Assembly (NCBI GenBank): GCA_013360405.1
Contig: JABWBR010000012.1
Coordinates: 1 to 64,000, forward strand
From: Saprospiraceae bacterium
GTDB taxonomy: Bacteria > Bacteroidota > Bacteroidia > Chitinophagales > Saprospiraceae
DNA: 64,000 bases
Direction of reading: 5' to 3'
Positions 7,753 through 15,972 of this stretch are shown here, in pieces. The stretch's first letter is position 1. Each line of letters begins with the position of its first letter. Below the pieces are notes generated by a model. That model saw nothing but the letters and a program-made list of their open reading frames with translations. It searched no databases and had not been told where the DNA came from. A program made the position numbers and the translations under genes.

Positions 7753-8661
7753 ATGCAAAAAGGCATTCAGTGGTACACCCTGGCCATGGCGGCATTTTTC
7801 ACGGTGGCCGTGCTGGCTTCTTATTCCGATAAGACGGATCCGGTGAGCAACGGCGTCAACCACACGTTGCCGCAGATCATCAAACCCGTCAACCTCGACC
7901 GGGAGTTTTCGTTTGCCGGCGAACCTGTGCCGATGGACAACTTCGACGTGCGCGAACGCCTCGACCGGGAGTTGCTCTCGAATACCTATTGGCAATCCAA
8001 TACGATCCTCAATATAAAAGGCACGTACCGCTACTTTCCTTTGATGGAAAAAATATTAAAAGAAAACGGCGTGCCCGATGATTTTAAATACCTCGCCGTG
8101 GCGGAAAGCAGCCTCCGCAATGCCGTCTCCGGCGCCGGCGCCCGCGGCATCTGGCAGTTTATGCCCAATACCGCCAAGGGCTACGGACTGGAAGTAAACG
8201 ACGACATCGACGAACGCTACCACGTGGAAAAAGCCACCGAGGCTTTTTGCCGCTATATCAAAGATTATAAAAAACGCTTCGGCACCTGGACCAACGCCGC
8301 CGGCGCTTACAATATGGGAGGCACCAAAATGGCCAAAGAAATTGCGGTCCAGCGCGTTAAAAACTACTACGACCTCAATCTCAATTCCGAAACCTCGCGT
8401 TATGTGTTCCGACTGATCGCTTTCAAGGCCATCCTGGAAGACCCCCGCAATTTCGGCTTTTACCTCGACGACAAAGACGGCTACGCCCCTATCGATAACT
8501 ATAAAACAGTGGAGGTAAAAGACGCCGTGGCCAACTGGGGCGACTTCGCCGCCGAACACGGCACTACTTACCGCATGCTCAAGGTGTACAACCCCTGGCT
8601 CATTAGCGAGAAACTGACGAATAAGGAGAAGAAGGCTTATTCCGTGAAAATTCCGAAGTAA
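7753..8661 (+). CDS. membrane-anchored lytic transglycosylase (MltD/Slt-like)
   Basis: The product is 302 residues from the ATG at 7753. An upstream in-frame extension to 7411 is open but overlaps hipB and has no signal-like start. The chosen start gives an N-terminal hydrophobic segment (about 7-22), so the enzyme is exported or anchored. Residues about 85-215 are an SLT domain. The catalytic Glu is Glu118 in AVAESSLRN; GARGIWQFMPNTAKGYG and AAGAYNMGG complete the fold. These enzymes cleave the MurNAc-GlcNAc bond of peptidoglycan. No LysM repeats are present, so it is shorter than MltD. TTACCTTTAC near 7667-7678 is a possible -7 box. Confidence 0.85.
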   Translation: MQKGIQWYTLAMAAFFTVAVLASYSDKTDPVSNGVNHTLPQIIKPVNLDREFSFAGEPVPMDNFDVRERLDRELLSNTYWQSNTILNIKGTYRYFPLMEKILKENGVPDDFKYLAVAESSLRNAVSGAGARGIWQFMPNTAKGYGLEVNDDIDERYHVEKATEAFCRYIKDYKKRFGTWTNAAGAYNMGGTKMAKEIAVQRVKNYYDLNLNSETSRYVFRLIAFKAILEDPRNFGFYLDDKDGYAPIDNYKTVEVKDAVANWGDFAAEHGTTYRMLKVYNPWLISEKLTNKEKKAYSVKIPK

Positions 8662-8667
8662 ATCGTT

Positions 8668-8716
8668 CTCGGTTGTCGGTTGTCCGTTCTCGGTTGTCGG
8701 TTATCCGTTCATTATC
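8668..8716. repeat. word-like repeat, variants of GTTGTCGGTT
   Basis: Short units TCTCGGTTGTCGG, TTGTCCG and TTATCCG recur several times just past the transglycosylase stop. No coding potential was seen. It belongs to the style of low-complexity intergenic repeats found throughout the window. Confidence 0.6.
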
Positions 8717-8723
8717 TTTGCCA

Positions 8724-8751
8724 GTAGAGACAAATCATGATTTGCCTCTAC
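8724..8751. repeat. palindrome of the GTAGAGRC family
   Basis: GTAGAGACAAATCA pairs with TGATTTGCCTCTAC with a single mismatch, giving a 28-bp near-perfect palindrome. A sister palindrome with the same GTAGAGAC ends lies at 10709-10740. It could end transcription in both directions. Confidence 0.65.
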
Positions 8752-8758
8752 CTAACCA

Positions 8759-8844
8759 AACAGAGAACAGAGAACAGAGAACAGAGAACAGAGAACAGAA
8801 AACAGAGAACAGAGAACAGAGAACAGAGAACAGAGAACAGAAAA
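8759..8844. repeat. 7-bp tandem array (GAACAGA)n
   Basis: About 12 copies of GAACAGA, two with an A in place of a G (GAAAACAG), run up to the base before the GNAT start codon. Copy number should be prone to slippage and would change the 5' leader length of the GNAT gene. Confidence 0.85.
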
Positions 8845-8845
8845 C

Positions 8846-9325
8846 ATGATCCGCCCCGCAGAAATACAAGATTTAGCGCGCGTATGGCAGCTTTTCAAAG
8901 CGATCATCGACGAAGGGGTTTACTTTGCGTACGACCACACCACCACGCGCGAGCAGATAGAAGCTTCGTGGGTCAACCTGCGAAACCTCGTATACGTAGC
9001 TGAAGAAGAAGGACAAATAGTGGGGGCCTATATTGTAAAGCCCAACCAACCTGGTCATGGCGCTCATATAGCCAATGCGGCATACATGGTCGACGCAGGC
9101 TGGCGGGGCAGCGGCGTAGGCAGGCAATTGGGTGCACACTCGCTGCTCATCGCCAAAGACGCCGGCTACCACGGCATGCAATTTAATATGGTGGTCAGCT
9201 CCAACAAGGGCGCCGTTCACCTGTGGCAGTCCCTCGGTTTTGACATTATCGGCACGGTACCCGGCGGTTTTCACCATGCCGGGCAAGGCTACGTCGATGC
9301 GTATATTATGTTTAAAAAATTATAA
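8846..9325 (+). CDS. GNAT-family N-acetyltransferase
   Basis: The 159-residue product is a single GNAT domain. The acetyl-CoA loop is GWRGSGVGRQLG, and NMVVSSNKGAVHLWQSLGF is the usual C-terminal motif B region. The enzyme would transfer an acetyl group to an amine; the substrate is not predictable. The C-terminal half resembles the L-amino-acid/phosphinothricin acetyltransferase branch (GYVDAYIMFKKL). The start directly abuts a 7-bp tandem repeat array, so ribosome access or promoter spacing could vary. The gene ends 9 bp before radA and is probably cotranscribed with it. Confidence 0.82.
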   Translation: MIRPAEIQDLARVWQLFKAIIDEGVYFAYDHTTTREQIEASWVNLRNLVYVAEEEGQIVGAYIVKPNQPGHGAHIANAAYMVDAGWRGSGVGRQLGAHSLLIAKDAGYHGMQFNMVVSSNKGAVHLWQSLGFDIIGTVPGGFHHAGQGYVDAYIMFKKL

Positions 9326-9334
9326 CCCAGCGTT

Positions 9335-10714
9335 TTGACTAAAGTAAAATCCATCTTCGCCTGCACCAATTGCGGCGCTACTTCGCCCAAGTGGGTGGGC
9401 AAATGCCCGGCCTGCGGGGAGTGGAATACCTATGTGGAAGAATTGGTGACCAAACCCACCGCCCAGGAAGAAAAACAACGCAGTTGGAAAGGCCCCCAAT
9501 CGGGCAACCAGCAGGCCCGGGCCGTGCCCCTCAACGATATTCAAGCCGGCAATACCCAAAGGCTGACTACCCCCGACAAAGAACTAAACCGGGTGATGGG
9601 CGGCGGCATTGTGCCGGGTTCTATTATCCTCATCGGCGGCCAGCCCGGCATCGGCAAATCGACGCTGCTGCTGCAACTCGCCCTGCAAGTCAGCGCCACT
9701 ACGCTATACGTATCAGGCGAAGAAAGCGAAGAACAGATCAAGATGCGCGCCGACCGCCTCGGCGGCAGCCGCAGTAATTGCCTGGTACTCACCGAAACCA
9801 ATACCGACAAAATCCTCACGGTAGCCCAACAAACCGGCCCCCAACTCATCGTGATCGACAGTATCCAGACGCTGTCTTCTCCTCACATCGAATCTACCCC
9901 CGGCAGTGTCTCGCAAGTGCGCGAATGCGCCGGCGAGATGCAGCGTTTCGCCAAGGAAACGAACATACCCATTTTCCTGATAGGCCATATCACTAAGGAA
10001 GGCTCTATTGCCGGCCCCAAACTACTTGAACACATCGTAGATACGGTGCTCCAATTTGAAGGCGACCAGCATTACTCCTACCGCATCCTGCGCACGCTCA
10101 AAAATCGCTTCGGCTCTACCGATGAAATGGGCATCTACGAGATGCAATCGGGCGGACTGCGCGAGGTGTCCAACCCCAGCGAGCTACTGCTGTCGCAAAA
10201 AGACGAAGACCTCAGCGGCAGCGCCGTGGCGGCCACCATGGAAGGCATGCGCCCCATGCTGATCGAAACACAGGCCCTGGTGAGCAGGGCCGTGTACGGC
10301 ACGCCCCAACGCTCGGCTACGGGCTTCGACCTGCGCCGACTGAGCATGCTGCTGGCCGTGCTCGAAAAACGCGGCGGGCTGCCCTTTGCCGTCAACGACG
10401 TATTCCTCAATATCGCCGGCGGCATCCGGGTGGACGACCCCGCCATCGACCTGGCTATCGTGTGCGCGCTGATTTCTTCGCTCGAAGACGTGTCGATTCC
10501 TTCCAATATTTGCTTTGCCGGCGAGGTGGGCCTCTCGGGCGAAATCCGCGCCGTTACCCGCATCGAGCAACGCATCCAGGAGGCCGATCGACTGGGCTTC
10601 AAGGAAATTTATATTTCAAAATACAATACTAAAGGCCTGGATGTGGACCGCTATGGCATCAAGGTGCGCACGATCGGCAAGGTGGAGGAATTGTATAGGG
10701 CCCTGTTTGCGTAG
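9335..10714 (+). CDS. radA: DNA repair protein RadA (Sms)
   Basis: The 459-residue product has the complete RadA layout. A C4 zinc finger comes first (CTNCG at 10-14, CPACG near 27). The RecA-like ATPase has Walker A GGQPGIGKST near residue 107 and the RadA-specific KNRFG motif near 250. A Lon-protease-like C-terminal domain is present. RadA is a ring helicase that promotes branch migration in recombination. The only start upstream of the zinc finger is TTG at 9335. The stop codon lies inside a 32-bp perfect palindrome shared with the convergent Uma2-family gene. Confidence 0.95.
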   Translation: MTKVKSIFACTNCGATSPKWVGKCPACGEWNTYVEELVTKPTAQEEKQRSWKGPQSGNQQARAVPLNDIQAGNTQRLTTPDKELNRVMGGGIVPGSIILIGGQPGIGKSTLLLQLALQVSATTLYVSGEESEEQIKMRADRLGGSRSNCLVLTETNTDKILTVAQQTGPQLIVIDSIQTLSSPHIESTPGSVSQVRECAGEMQRFAKETNIPIFLIGHITKEGSIAGPKLLEHIVDTVLQFEGDQHYSYRILRTLKNRFGSTDEMGIYEMQSGGLREVSNPSELLLSQKDEDLSGSAVAATMEGMRPMLIETQALVSRAVYGTPQRSATGFDLRRLSMLLAVLEKRGGLPFAVNDVFLNIAGGIRVDDPAIDLAIVCALISSLEDVSIPSNICFAGEVGLSGEIRAVTRIEQRIQEADRLGFKEIYISKYNTKGLDVDRYGIKVRTIGKVEELYRALFA

Positions 10715-10740
10715 AGACGCAAAATTTTGCGTCTCTACGC
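10709..10740. terminator. 32-bp perfect palindrome between convergent genes
   Basis: GCGTAGAGACGCAAAA is followed by its exact reverse complement. Read from either side it encodes Ala then TAG, so radA and the Uma2-family gene both end with the same two codons inside it. The A4/T4 centre and strong stem suit a bidirectional terminator. Confidence 0.65.
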
Positions 10741-11319
10741 GATGGTATCGTTGATGATTGTTTGCAGGCAAAAACGGGCATTGCCCAATACATGTACTTC
10801 CCGGTCCCAACCCACTATTTGCCATTCGCTATCCGGCTCTGCCAGCAAAATCGTACGAGGTTCGGTAAATATCCAAATCACTTTTTTAACGCCGAAATTT
10901 AATAGATCTGCCGTCTTTTTTTTGTAATAGTTTTCCAAACCGCCTACATCCCTGACTTCAGCTTTGGTGTCAATTTCTATGACAACTTCAGGCGCTTCGC
11001 CGAGGTATTTGTTTTCAACGGGGATGTGTTGGAATCGCTTTTTATCAATGATGGCAAGATCAGCAGCACGCCGGGATTGCCTCCCCAACTTTAATCCCAA
11101 TTCATTGGGTAATATTCTATATTGGCCCAAATCAAGCTCCCTGCTCAACAAAAGGAACAATTCTGATACGACCAGCGCTTGCAAATAACTGCTTCCCATG
11201 AGTTCTTCTTCGGTTTTCTGCCCCAACAGGTACTCCCTGTATCCACGATAGTATACAGGTCGCCCATTAATTTTTTCGTATACGAGGCTTTCGGGAATTG
11301 GAGTTATGCCGGTTTTCAT
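10735..11319 (-). CDS. Uma2-family (DUF820) PD-(D/E)XK nuclease-like protein
   Basis: The 194-residue product matches the Uma2 family, which has a PD-(D/E)XK restriction-endonuclease fold. Recognisable parts are the YSxxDL-type segment (ELGLKLGRQSRRAADLAIID) and the core PEVVIEIDTKAEVRDVGG. After these comes the GVKKVIWIFTEPRTI strand. The family is abundant in Bacteroidota and cyanobacteria, and its biological role is not settled. The gene is isolated, convergent with radA, with its 3' end inside the shared palindrome. Confidence 0.82.
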   Translation of the reverse strand: MKTGITPIPESLVYEKINGRPVYYRGYREYLLGQKTEEELMGSSYLQALVVSELFLLLSRELDLGQYRILPNELGLKLGRQSRRAADLAIIDKKRFQHIPVENKYLGEAPEVVIEIDTKAEVRDVGGLENYYKKKTADLLNFGVKKVIWIFTEPRTILLAEPDSEWQIVGWDREVHVLGNARFCLQTIINDTIA

Positions 11320-11382
11320 CTTTATTATTTTTATACAAAATAGCGCAATTCAAAATTACTGTCAAGCGATGGGGCATTTTTT

Positions 11383-11470
11383 CGACTGTACGACTTTACG
11401 ACTTTACGACTTTACGACTGTATGACCGACCGACTGCTGACTGCCGACACCCGACTGCCTACTGTACGAT
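11383..11470. repeat. word-like repeat GACTGTACGACTTTACGAC
   Basis: Variants of GACTTTACGAC, GACTGTACGAC and GACTGCCGAC follow one another. The same units recur at 18537-18598, 31681-31711, 48519-48550 and 63947-64000. Confidence 0.7.
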
Positions 11471-11522
11471 GTTTGGTGGGTCGAAACCACAACATTTTCA
11501 AAAGGCGCCTTGTTGTAACTGC

Positions 11523-11933
11523 ATGACCACACCAACACCGCAACACGTATTACTATTCGACGGCGTGTGCAACCTTTGCAATGGTTTTGTGCAATTCGTA
11601 TTACCGCGCGACCCACAGGGTTATTACCAGTTTGCTTCCCTGCAATCGGATTACGGGCAAAATCTGCTACGTCGCGCAGGTTTGCCAACCGATGAAATTT
11701 CTACGGTTGTGTTATACGAAAATGGCCGGTTTTACACCCACTCCGACGTGGGCCTGCGGGTGGTCAGACACCTCTCCGGTCTTTGGCCGCTGCTGTACGC
11801 CCTGGTTATTGTCCCCAAGCCCCTTCGCGACGCCGTCTACAACTGGATTGCCCGCAACCGCTACCGCTGGTTTGGCAAAAGGGAGAGTTGTATGATGCCA
11901 AGGCCAGCCTACAAATCACGCTTTTTGGAATGA
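11523..11933 (+). CDS. DCC-family thiol-disulfide oxidoreductase-like protein
   Basis: The product is 136 residues from the ATG at 11523. The longer frame to 11298 runs through a low-complexity repeat and is not favoured. The family mark is FDGVCNLCN with Cys16 and Cys19 in a DxxCxxC arrangement. It is followed by the usual FASLQS, a hydrophobic segment (LWPLLYALVIVPKPLRD) and the C-terminal NRYRWFGK. The DCC family (DUF393) has a predicted thioredoxin-like role, but no reaction is proven for most members. The gene is convergent with the MurU-like gene. Confidence 0.82.
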   Translation: MTTPTPQHVLLFDGVCNLCNGFVQFVLPRDPQGYYQFASLQSDYGQNLLRRAGLPTDEISTVVLYENGRFYTHSDVGLRVVRHLSGLWPLLYALVIVPKPLRDAVYNWIARNRYRWFGKRESCMMPRPAYKSRFLE

Positions 11934-11939
11934 ACAATT

Positions 11940-11985
11940 AAGAATTAATAATTAATAATGAATTACTTATATATTAAGTAAACTC
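11940..11985. terminator. AT-rich inverted repeat between convergent genes
   Basis: AATAATGAATTACTTA and TAAGTAAACTCATTATT form an imperfect stem between the DCC gene and the nucleotidyltransferase gene. This suggests bidirectional termination, but the stem is AT-rich and weak. Confidence 0.35.
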
Positions 11986-11986
11986 A

Positions 11987-12700
11987 TTATTCATTCTTCA
12001 TTCTTGCATGTTCCAGCGCTGCCGGCGTACCTATATCAAACCAGGTGTCGGCATCATGGGGATAGGCTTGGATAGACTGGGTTTCGGCGGCGTAGAGGTA
12101 CACATCAATCATAGAAAAAACCTGTTTATCGGCAGGCATAAAATTGAAAATAGCGGGATTGACTGCGTGGATACCGCTAAAAGCAAGCGCTTGGGGATTG
12201 GGCACGGCACGGCTGAGGCGAGTTTCTCCTGTTTTAGCGTTTTGCCAGCCGCAGAGCAGGCCATTTTCATCAAACAGCAGATACCGGCTGCTGGGGCGCC
12301 TGCGTACTGCGAGCGTCGCAAGTACAGCGCTATCGCAGTGGCGGCGGTAAAATTCCGCCAGGTTCATATTAGTAAGGATATCGGTATTATAGACCAGGAA
12401 AGGCGCGTCTTTCAAAAACCAGGCGGCTTTTTGGAGACCTCCGCCGGTATCGAGCAACAAGTCGGTCTCGTCGGAAATCGCGATTTCCATCTCAAAAGGA
12501 TGGTTGTTGAGCCATTCGATGATTTGCGCGGCCAGATAATGCACGTTAACGATAACTCCCTCGCAGCCATCGCTCTGGAGATGTCGCAGGGTATGTTCCA
12601 GCAGCGTTTTGCCGCCCACTTCCACCAGTGCTTTGGGGCGGGACAAAGTAAGCGGATGCAGGCGGGTGCCCAGCCCTGCGGCGAATAACATAGCTTTCAT
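11987..12700 (-). CDS. sugar-phosphate nucleotidyltransferase (MurU-like)
   Basis: The 237-residue product is a one-domain NTP transferase. The N-terminal signature is FAAGLGTRLHPLTLSRPKAL (nucleotide loop and the lysine that binds phosphate). It is followed by NVHYLAAQI and the acidic NTDIL motif that holds the metal. Size and sequence are closest to MurNAc-1-phosphate uridylyltransferase (MurU) and mannose-1-phosphate guanylyltransferase-like enzymes. MurU works in peptidoglycan recycling. Without the partner kinase AmgK next door the sugar remains uncertain. It is followed on the same strand by no close gene; a T9SS protein gene ends 9 bp upstream. Confidence 0.8.
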   Translation of the reverse strand: MKAMLFAAGLGTRLHPLTLSRPKALVEVGGKTLLEHTLRHLQSDGCEGVIVNVHYLAAQIIEWLNNHPFEMEIAISDETDLLLDTGGGLQKAAWFLKDAPFLVYNTDILTNMNLAEFYRRHCDSAVLATLAVRRRPSSRYLLFDENGLLCGWQNAKTGETRLSRAVPNPQALAFSGIHAVNPAIFNFMPADKQVFSMIDVYLYAAETQSIQAYPHDADTWFDIGTPAALEHARMKNE

Positions 12701-12709
12701 AATAGTAAA

Positions 12710-14134
12710 CTAGCGGATACTCACGCGGCGAACTACCGCCCCTTCGGCAGCGTGTAATACGACCCAATATAGCCCTGGCGCCAGGGAATCCACATTGGCC
12801 GATACCTGTCTGCCTTCGGCGGCCTGTTCCCAGACCGGCTGCCCCATGAGGTTGAGCAACGATACACGGGTAGCGGCCAAATTCGCCCATTCTACGTACA
12901 GTCGGCCACCGGCGGGATTGGGGAACACGCTGACTTGCGGTTCATCGTCGCCGGGGGTGCCTGCCACCGTATCGTTGATGAGGATAACCGTAAAAACGCC
13001 GCCATGCGGTAGCGATATCGTGATGGGATTACCGTTGACATCGATAGCTTTCACCCGCTCAATAATGATATCGAAGGGGATTTCCGGTTCGGAGCGGCCG
13101 CCGATGATATCGGAGCTCACCACATAGCGCACCGTAGCGGCCCGTCCATGCCCTGCAATGCCTTGGGCATCATTGCGGCGCGACATGGCCCAGTCGTGGC
13201 GGCCCAGATTTTGGGCGTACAAATCGCGCTCGAGGGTAAGCACCTCGCCGGATACGCCGAAAAACTCATCGCTGTCGTAATCTATAGTAGCCGTGCCAGG
13301 CAGTACCAGATCGAAAGGATAGCCTAAATCGAGCGCCAGACCGTGCAGATTATCGATAGGAAAAGCCGCCTCGCCTATCATCAGGTGGGCAATTACCTCG
13401 TACGTACTGTCTTCGGTGATAGTAATAAAAGGCGTTTCCAGTTCCAGATAAACCGGCGGGGCGCCGACTACGCTGGTGCTGGAAAAAGCAAACTCGGGGT
13501 TATAGTTAAGGTGGATAGCGTTGAAATCGTTGTCGGCGATAAAGCCGTCGCCGTTGCAATCGAGGTGTTTATCGTTTACCCCAGCAGAGGAAGTCGTCCA
13601 ATCTTCGGCAAAATTGGGCGCCCAGGCGATGGGGTTGGAAGGCGAAGGGAATAGCGTGCGGGGCGGGCCGCTGAGGCCGTAGTCGAGCCCCATATGGAGC
13701 AAGTCGTATTGATTGGCTTTGCCGTCGCCGTTGGCGTCGCCCGGCCAAACGCAGTCGGTGAGCTCGCACATTTCATCGGGGGAGCCAGGAAAAACGTCGC
13801 GGCAAATCATGTCGACACAATCCTGGCCATCAGAAACGGACAGGCAAACTTGCACGCTTGCGCCCTGCATCGTAAACAAAGCCACTCCGTTGCCATCGAA
13901 AGAAAGCGGAATACCGCCGAGGTCCCATTGATAAGTATTAAAATCGACAGATGTATTATACAGCACCACGTGTTCATCGTCGAGAAAAGCGAACATAAAC
14001 CCTGCCTCGCAGGTGTTGGCTCTGCTTTGAGCAAAAGAAAAAAGCAACAACAAGCCCATTACCCACTTAGCGGCGAGCGGAGCTACTGTGCCATAGTAAT
14101 AGTTGTTTATGTTGCGATAGAACGGGTTCGCCAT
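12710..14134 (-). CDS. secreted protein with dockerin-like repeats and T9SS sorting domain
   Basis: The product is 474 residues from the ATG at 14134. The open frame extends to 14215, but the internal start gives a better export signal (hydrophobic segment near residues 22-40). A PKD-like segment follows (YNTSVDFNTYQWDLGG). Then come two calcium-loop motifs typical of type I dockerin: DANGDGKANQYDLL and DCNGDGFIADNDFNAI. Residues about 250-370 resemble a cohesin/NHL-like beta domain. The end is a T9SS type A sorting domain (VSVFPNPAGGRLYVEW to LAPGLYWVVLHA). The protein is thus predicted to be surface-attached through T9SS. No glycosidase is linked to it, so a cellulosome role is not implied. 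Confidence 0.8.
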   Translation of the reverse strand: MANPFYRNINNYYYGTVAPLAAKWVMGLLLLFSFAQSRANTCEAGFMFAFLDDEHVVLYNTSVDFNTYQWDLGGIPLSFDGNGVALFTMQGASVQVCLSVSDGQDCVDMICRDVFPGSPDEMCELTDCVWPGDANGDGKANQYDLLHMGLDYGLSGPPRTLFPSPSNPIAWAPNFAEDWTTSSAGVNDKHLDCNGDGFIADNDFNAIHLNYNPEFAFSSTSVVGAPPVYLELETPFITITEDSTYEVIAHLMIGEAAFPIDNLHGLALDLGYPFDLVLPGTATIDYDSDEFFGVSGEVLTLERDLYAQNLGRHDWAMSRRNDAQGIAGHGRAATVRYVVSSDIIGGRSEPEIPFDIIIERVKAIDVNGNPITISLPHGGVFTVILINDTVAGTPGDDEPQVSVFPNPAGGRLYVEWANLAATRVSLLNLMGQPVWEQAAEGRQVSANVDSLAPGLYWVVLHAAEGAVVRRVSIR

Positions 14135-14341
14135 ATTCCTGACTTGAATCGCTTTAATACGCAATTTACTCAATATACAAATTTGGTAGAAATTTGTTAC
14201 ATAAAAAAAGAACAATACTTTGTCTTTGTAACGAATACGTCACTAATACAAAGTAACCTAAAATATTGGGAACAAGAACATTACCTTTACGCTTGCACCC
14301 GCTTTGTTGTCAAAGTTAAATTGTACAGCCCTTCTCGCTTT

Positions 14342-15772
14342 ATGGCCGATATGACCGGAACAAAACTCATCACCCTGCTTGCCGCTTTATCGCGGCACGA
14401 GTTACAAAGCTTCAGGAAATACCTGGCCTCTCCTTTCTTTAATGACAACAAAGAAATCGGCTTGTTGCTTGAAAAAATCCTGCCTTTTTTTCTGGATACC
14501 TCTCAGCCGCTGGAAAAAAAACAACTCTGGCAGGCCGTTTTTGGCGCCAGGCCCTACGACGACGACCAGTTTAGGCGGCTCAATTCCGAACTCACCCAGC
14601 AGGCTTTGTCATTTTTGGGCTTTCGCCAATACAAACGCGACGCCTGGCGGCCCGCCGTAGATCTGTTGCCGCAACTTTCCCAACGCAAGTTGGACAAACA
14701 CTTTGCCGGCGCCGCCCGGCAAGCCCGCGAAGCCTTGCAAAAACACCCGCTTCGCGACGCCGATTACCACTTCGGCAGCCACCTCTTAGCCCTATACGGG
14801 CACCAATATTTGGAGCAATCGGGTTCAAAAGTCATCGACTATCAAAACCTGGAACAGGCCGATTATCACCTCGACTGCTATTACATCGCCCAAAAGTTGC
14901 GCCACTACTGCGACGCGCTCGACTACCGCAACACCCTGTCGCTACAGGCCGACATACACCTCTTTCCGCAGTTTCTCGACATGGTGCGGCAAAGCCGATA
15001 TTATGCCGAACCTATCATAGCCGCCTATTACCTGGTAGCCAGCATGCTCCTGCACCCCGAAGAGGAATCCTATTTCCGCGACCTCAAACAGTTGCTGGCC
15101 GGCGATGAGGCCCGTTTCTCCGACCAGGCCCTGCGCGCTTTTTATATTTATTTATTCAATTATTGCATTGACACCAAAATCAATACTGGTCAGCCGGCCT
15201 ATTTTCTGGAATTATTCGAACTCTATCAACGCTCGCTCAAGCAGGGATTTATCATCAAAGACGGGATATTGCCTACCCAGGATTACAAAAACATCATCAC
15301 CGTAGGGCTGCATGTGAAAGCCTACGACTGGGTAGAAGGCTTCATCCGGCAATACACCGCAAAGCTACCGCCCGACGACCAGCTCAACGCCACCAATTTC
15401 AACCTGGCTAAAGTATTTTTTTCACAAAAAAAATACGACAAAGTCATAGAGCAACTGCGCGAAGTAGAATACCCTGACATCGTGTATGCGCTGGGCAGCA
15501 AACTGATGTTGCTCAAAACCTATTATGAACTAAACGAATACATAGCCCTCGATTCGCTGATAGACAGTTTCCGCGTGTACTTGCAACGCAATCAAACCAT
15601 TTCGAGAGGCGTGAAATACCAATATCTGAATGTGCTGCGCTTCGTCAAATTGCTATCGAATACCATGCCCCGCGACAAGCCCCGCCTCGACAAGATCAGA
15701 ACCCAGATCAATGCCTGCGAAGCACTGGCCGACAAGGCCTGGATATTGGAGAAGTTGGAGGAACTGGGGTGA
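14342..15772 (+). CDS. uncharacterised alpha-helical protein (TPR-like)
   Basis: The 476-residue product has no signal peptide and no recognised catalytic motif. The open frame continues upstream to 13694, but that part is antisense to the T9SS gene. The ATG at 14342 (or 14351) follows a -7-like ATTACCTTTAC at about 14280. The protein begins LITLLAALSRHELQSFRKYL and continues as helical segments rich in Tyr, Leu and Gln, consistent with tetratricopeptide-type solenoid packing. I recognise it only as a Bacteroidota-type hypothetical protein. It is probably cytoplasmic and may serve as a scaffold (inference). Confidence 0.7.
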   Translation: MADMTGTKLITLLAALSRHELQSFRKYLASPFFNDNKEIGLLLEKILPFFLDTSQPLEKKQLWQAVFGARPYDDDQFRRLNSELTQQALSFLGFRQYKRDAWRPAVDLLPQLSQRKLDKHFAGAARQAREALQKHPLRDADYHFGSHLLALYGHQYLEQSGSKVIDYQNLEQADYHLDCYYIAQKLRHYCDALDYRNTLSLQADIHLFPQFLDMVRQSRYYAEPIIAAYYLVASMLLHPEEESYFRDLKQLLAGDEARFSDQALRAFYIYLFNYCIDTKINTGQPAYFLELFELYQRSLKQGFIIKDGILPTQDYKNIITVGLHVKAYDWVEGFIRQYTAKLPPDDQLNATNFNLAKVFFSQKKYDKVIEQLREVEYPDIVYALGSKLMLLKTYYELNEYIALDSLIDSFRVYLQRNQTISRGVKYQYLNVLRFVKLLSNTMPRDKPRLDKIRTQINACEALADKAWILEKLEELG

Positions 15773-15890
15773 GAGGGTGAGAGTGAGGGAGTGAGAGAGG
15801 GAGAGAGGGAGAGAGGGAAAATTATTCTCTAACCGATTGCCGACTGCCGACTGCCGACTGCCAACTGCCAATTGCCGACCGCCGACCACA
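15773..15890. repeat. low-complexity repeats GAGAGGG and TGCCGACTGCCGAC
   Basis: Tandem GAGAGGGAGAGAGG units are followed by GACTGCCGACTGCC units. They fill the gap after the helical protein gene. No gene was seen. Confidence 0.7.
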
Positions 15891-15921
15891 AAAAAAAGCC
15901 CCGTTCTTGTGGAGCGGGGCT
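15890..15921 (-). terminator. rho-independent terminator of the rplU-rpmA operon
   Basis: On the minus strand AGCCCCGCTCC...GAACGGGGCT forms a stable hairpin followed by TTTTTTTT. It lies about 50 bp past the L27 stop codon. Confidence 0.8.
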
Positions 15922-15972
15922 CAAAATATAAAGCTATGAAAACTAAAACTATTGCGTTGGGATGCGGTGCGA

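Noticed and set aside
8759-8844. CRISPR array
   Set aside because: The units are contiguous 7-mers without spacers and no cas genes are present.
8737-9003. Frame with a repeated TENREQR peptide
   Set aside because: It is a translation of the 7-bp tandem array running into the GNAT gene in the wrong frame.
13694-14341. N-terminal extension of the helical protein at 14342
   Set aside because: It is antisense to the T9SS protein gene and lacks the helical pattern of the rest.
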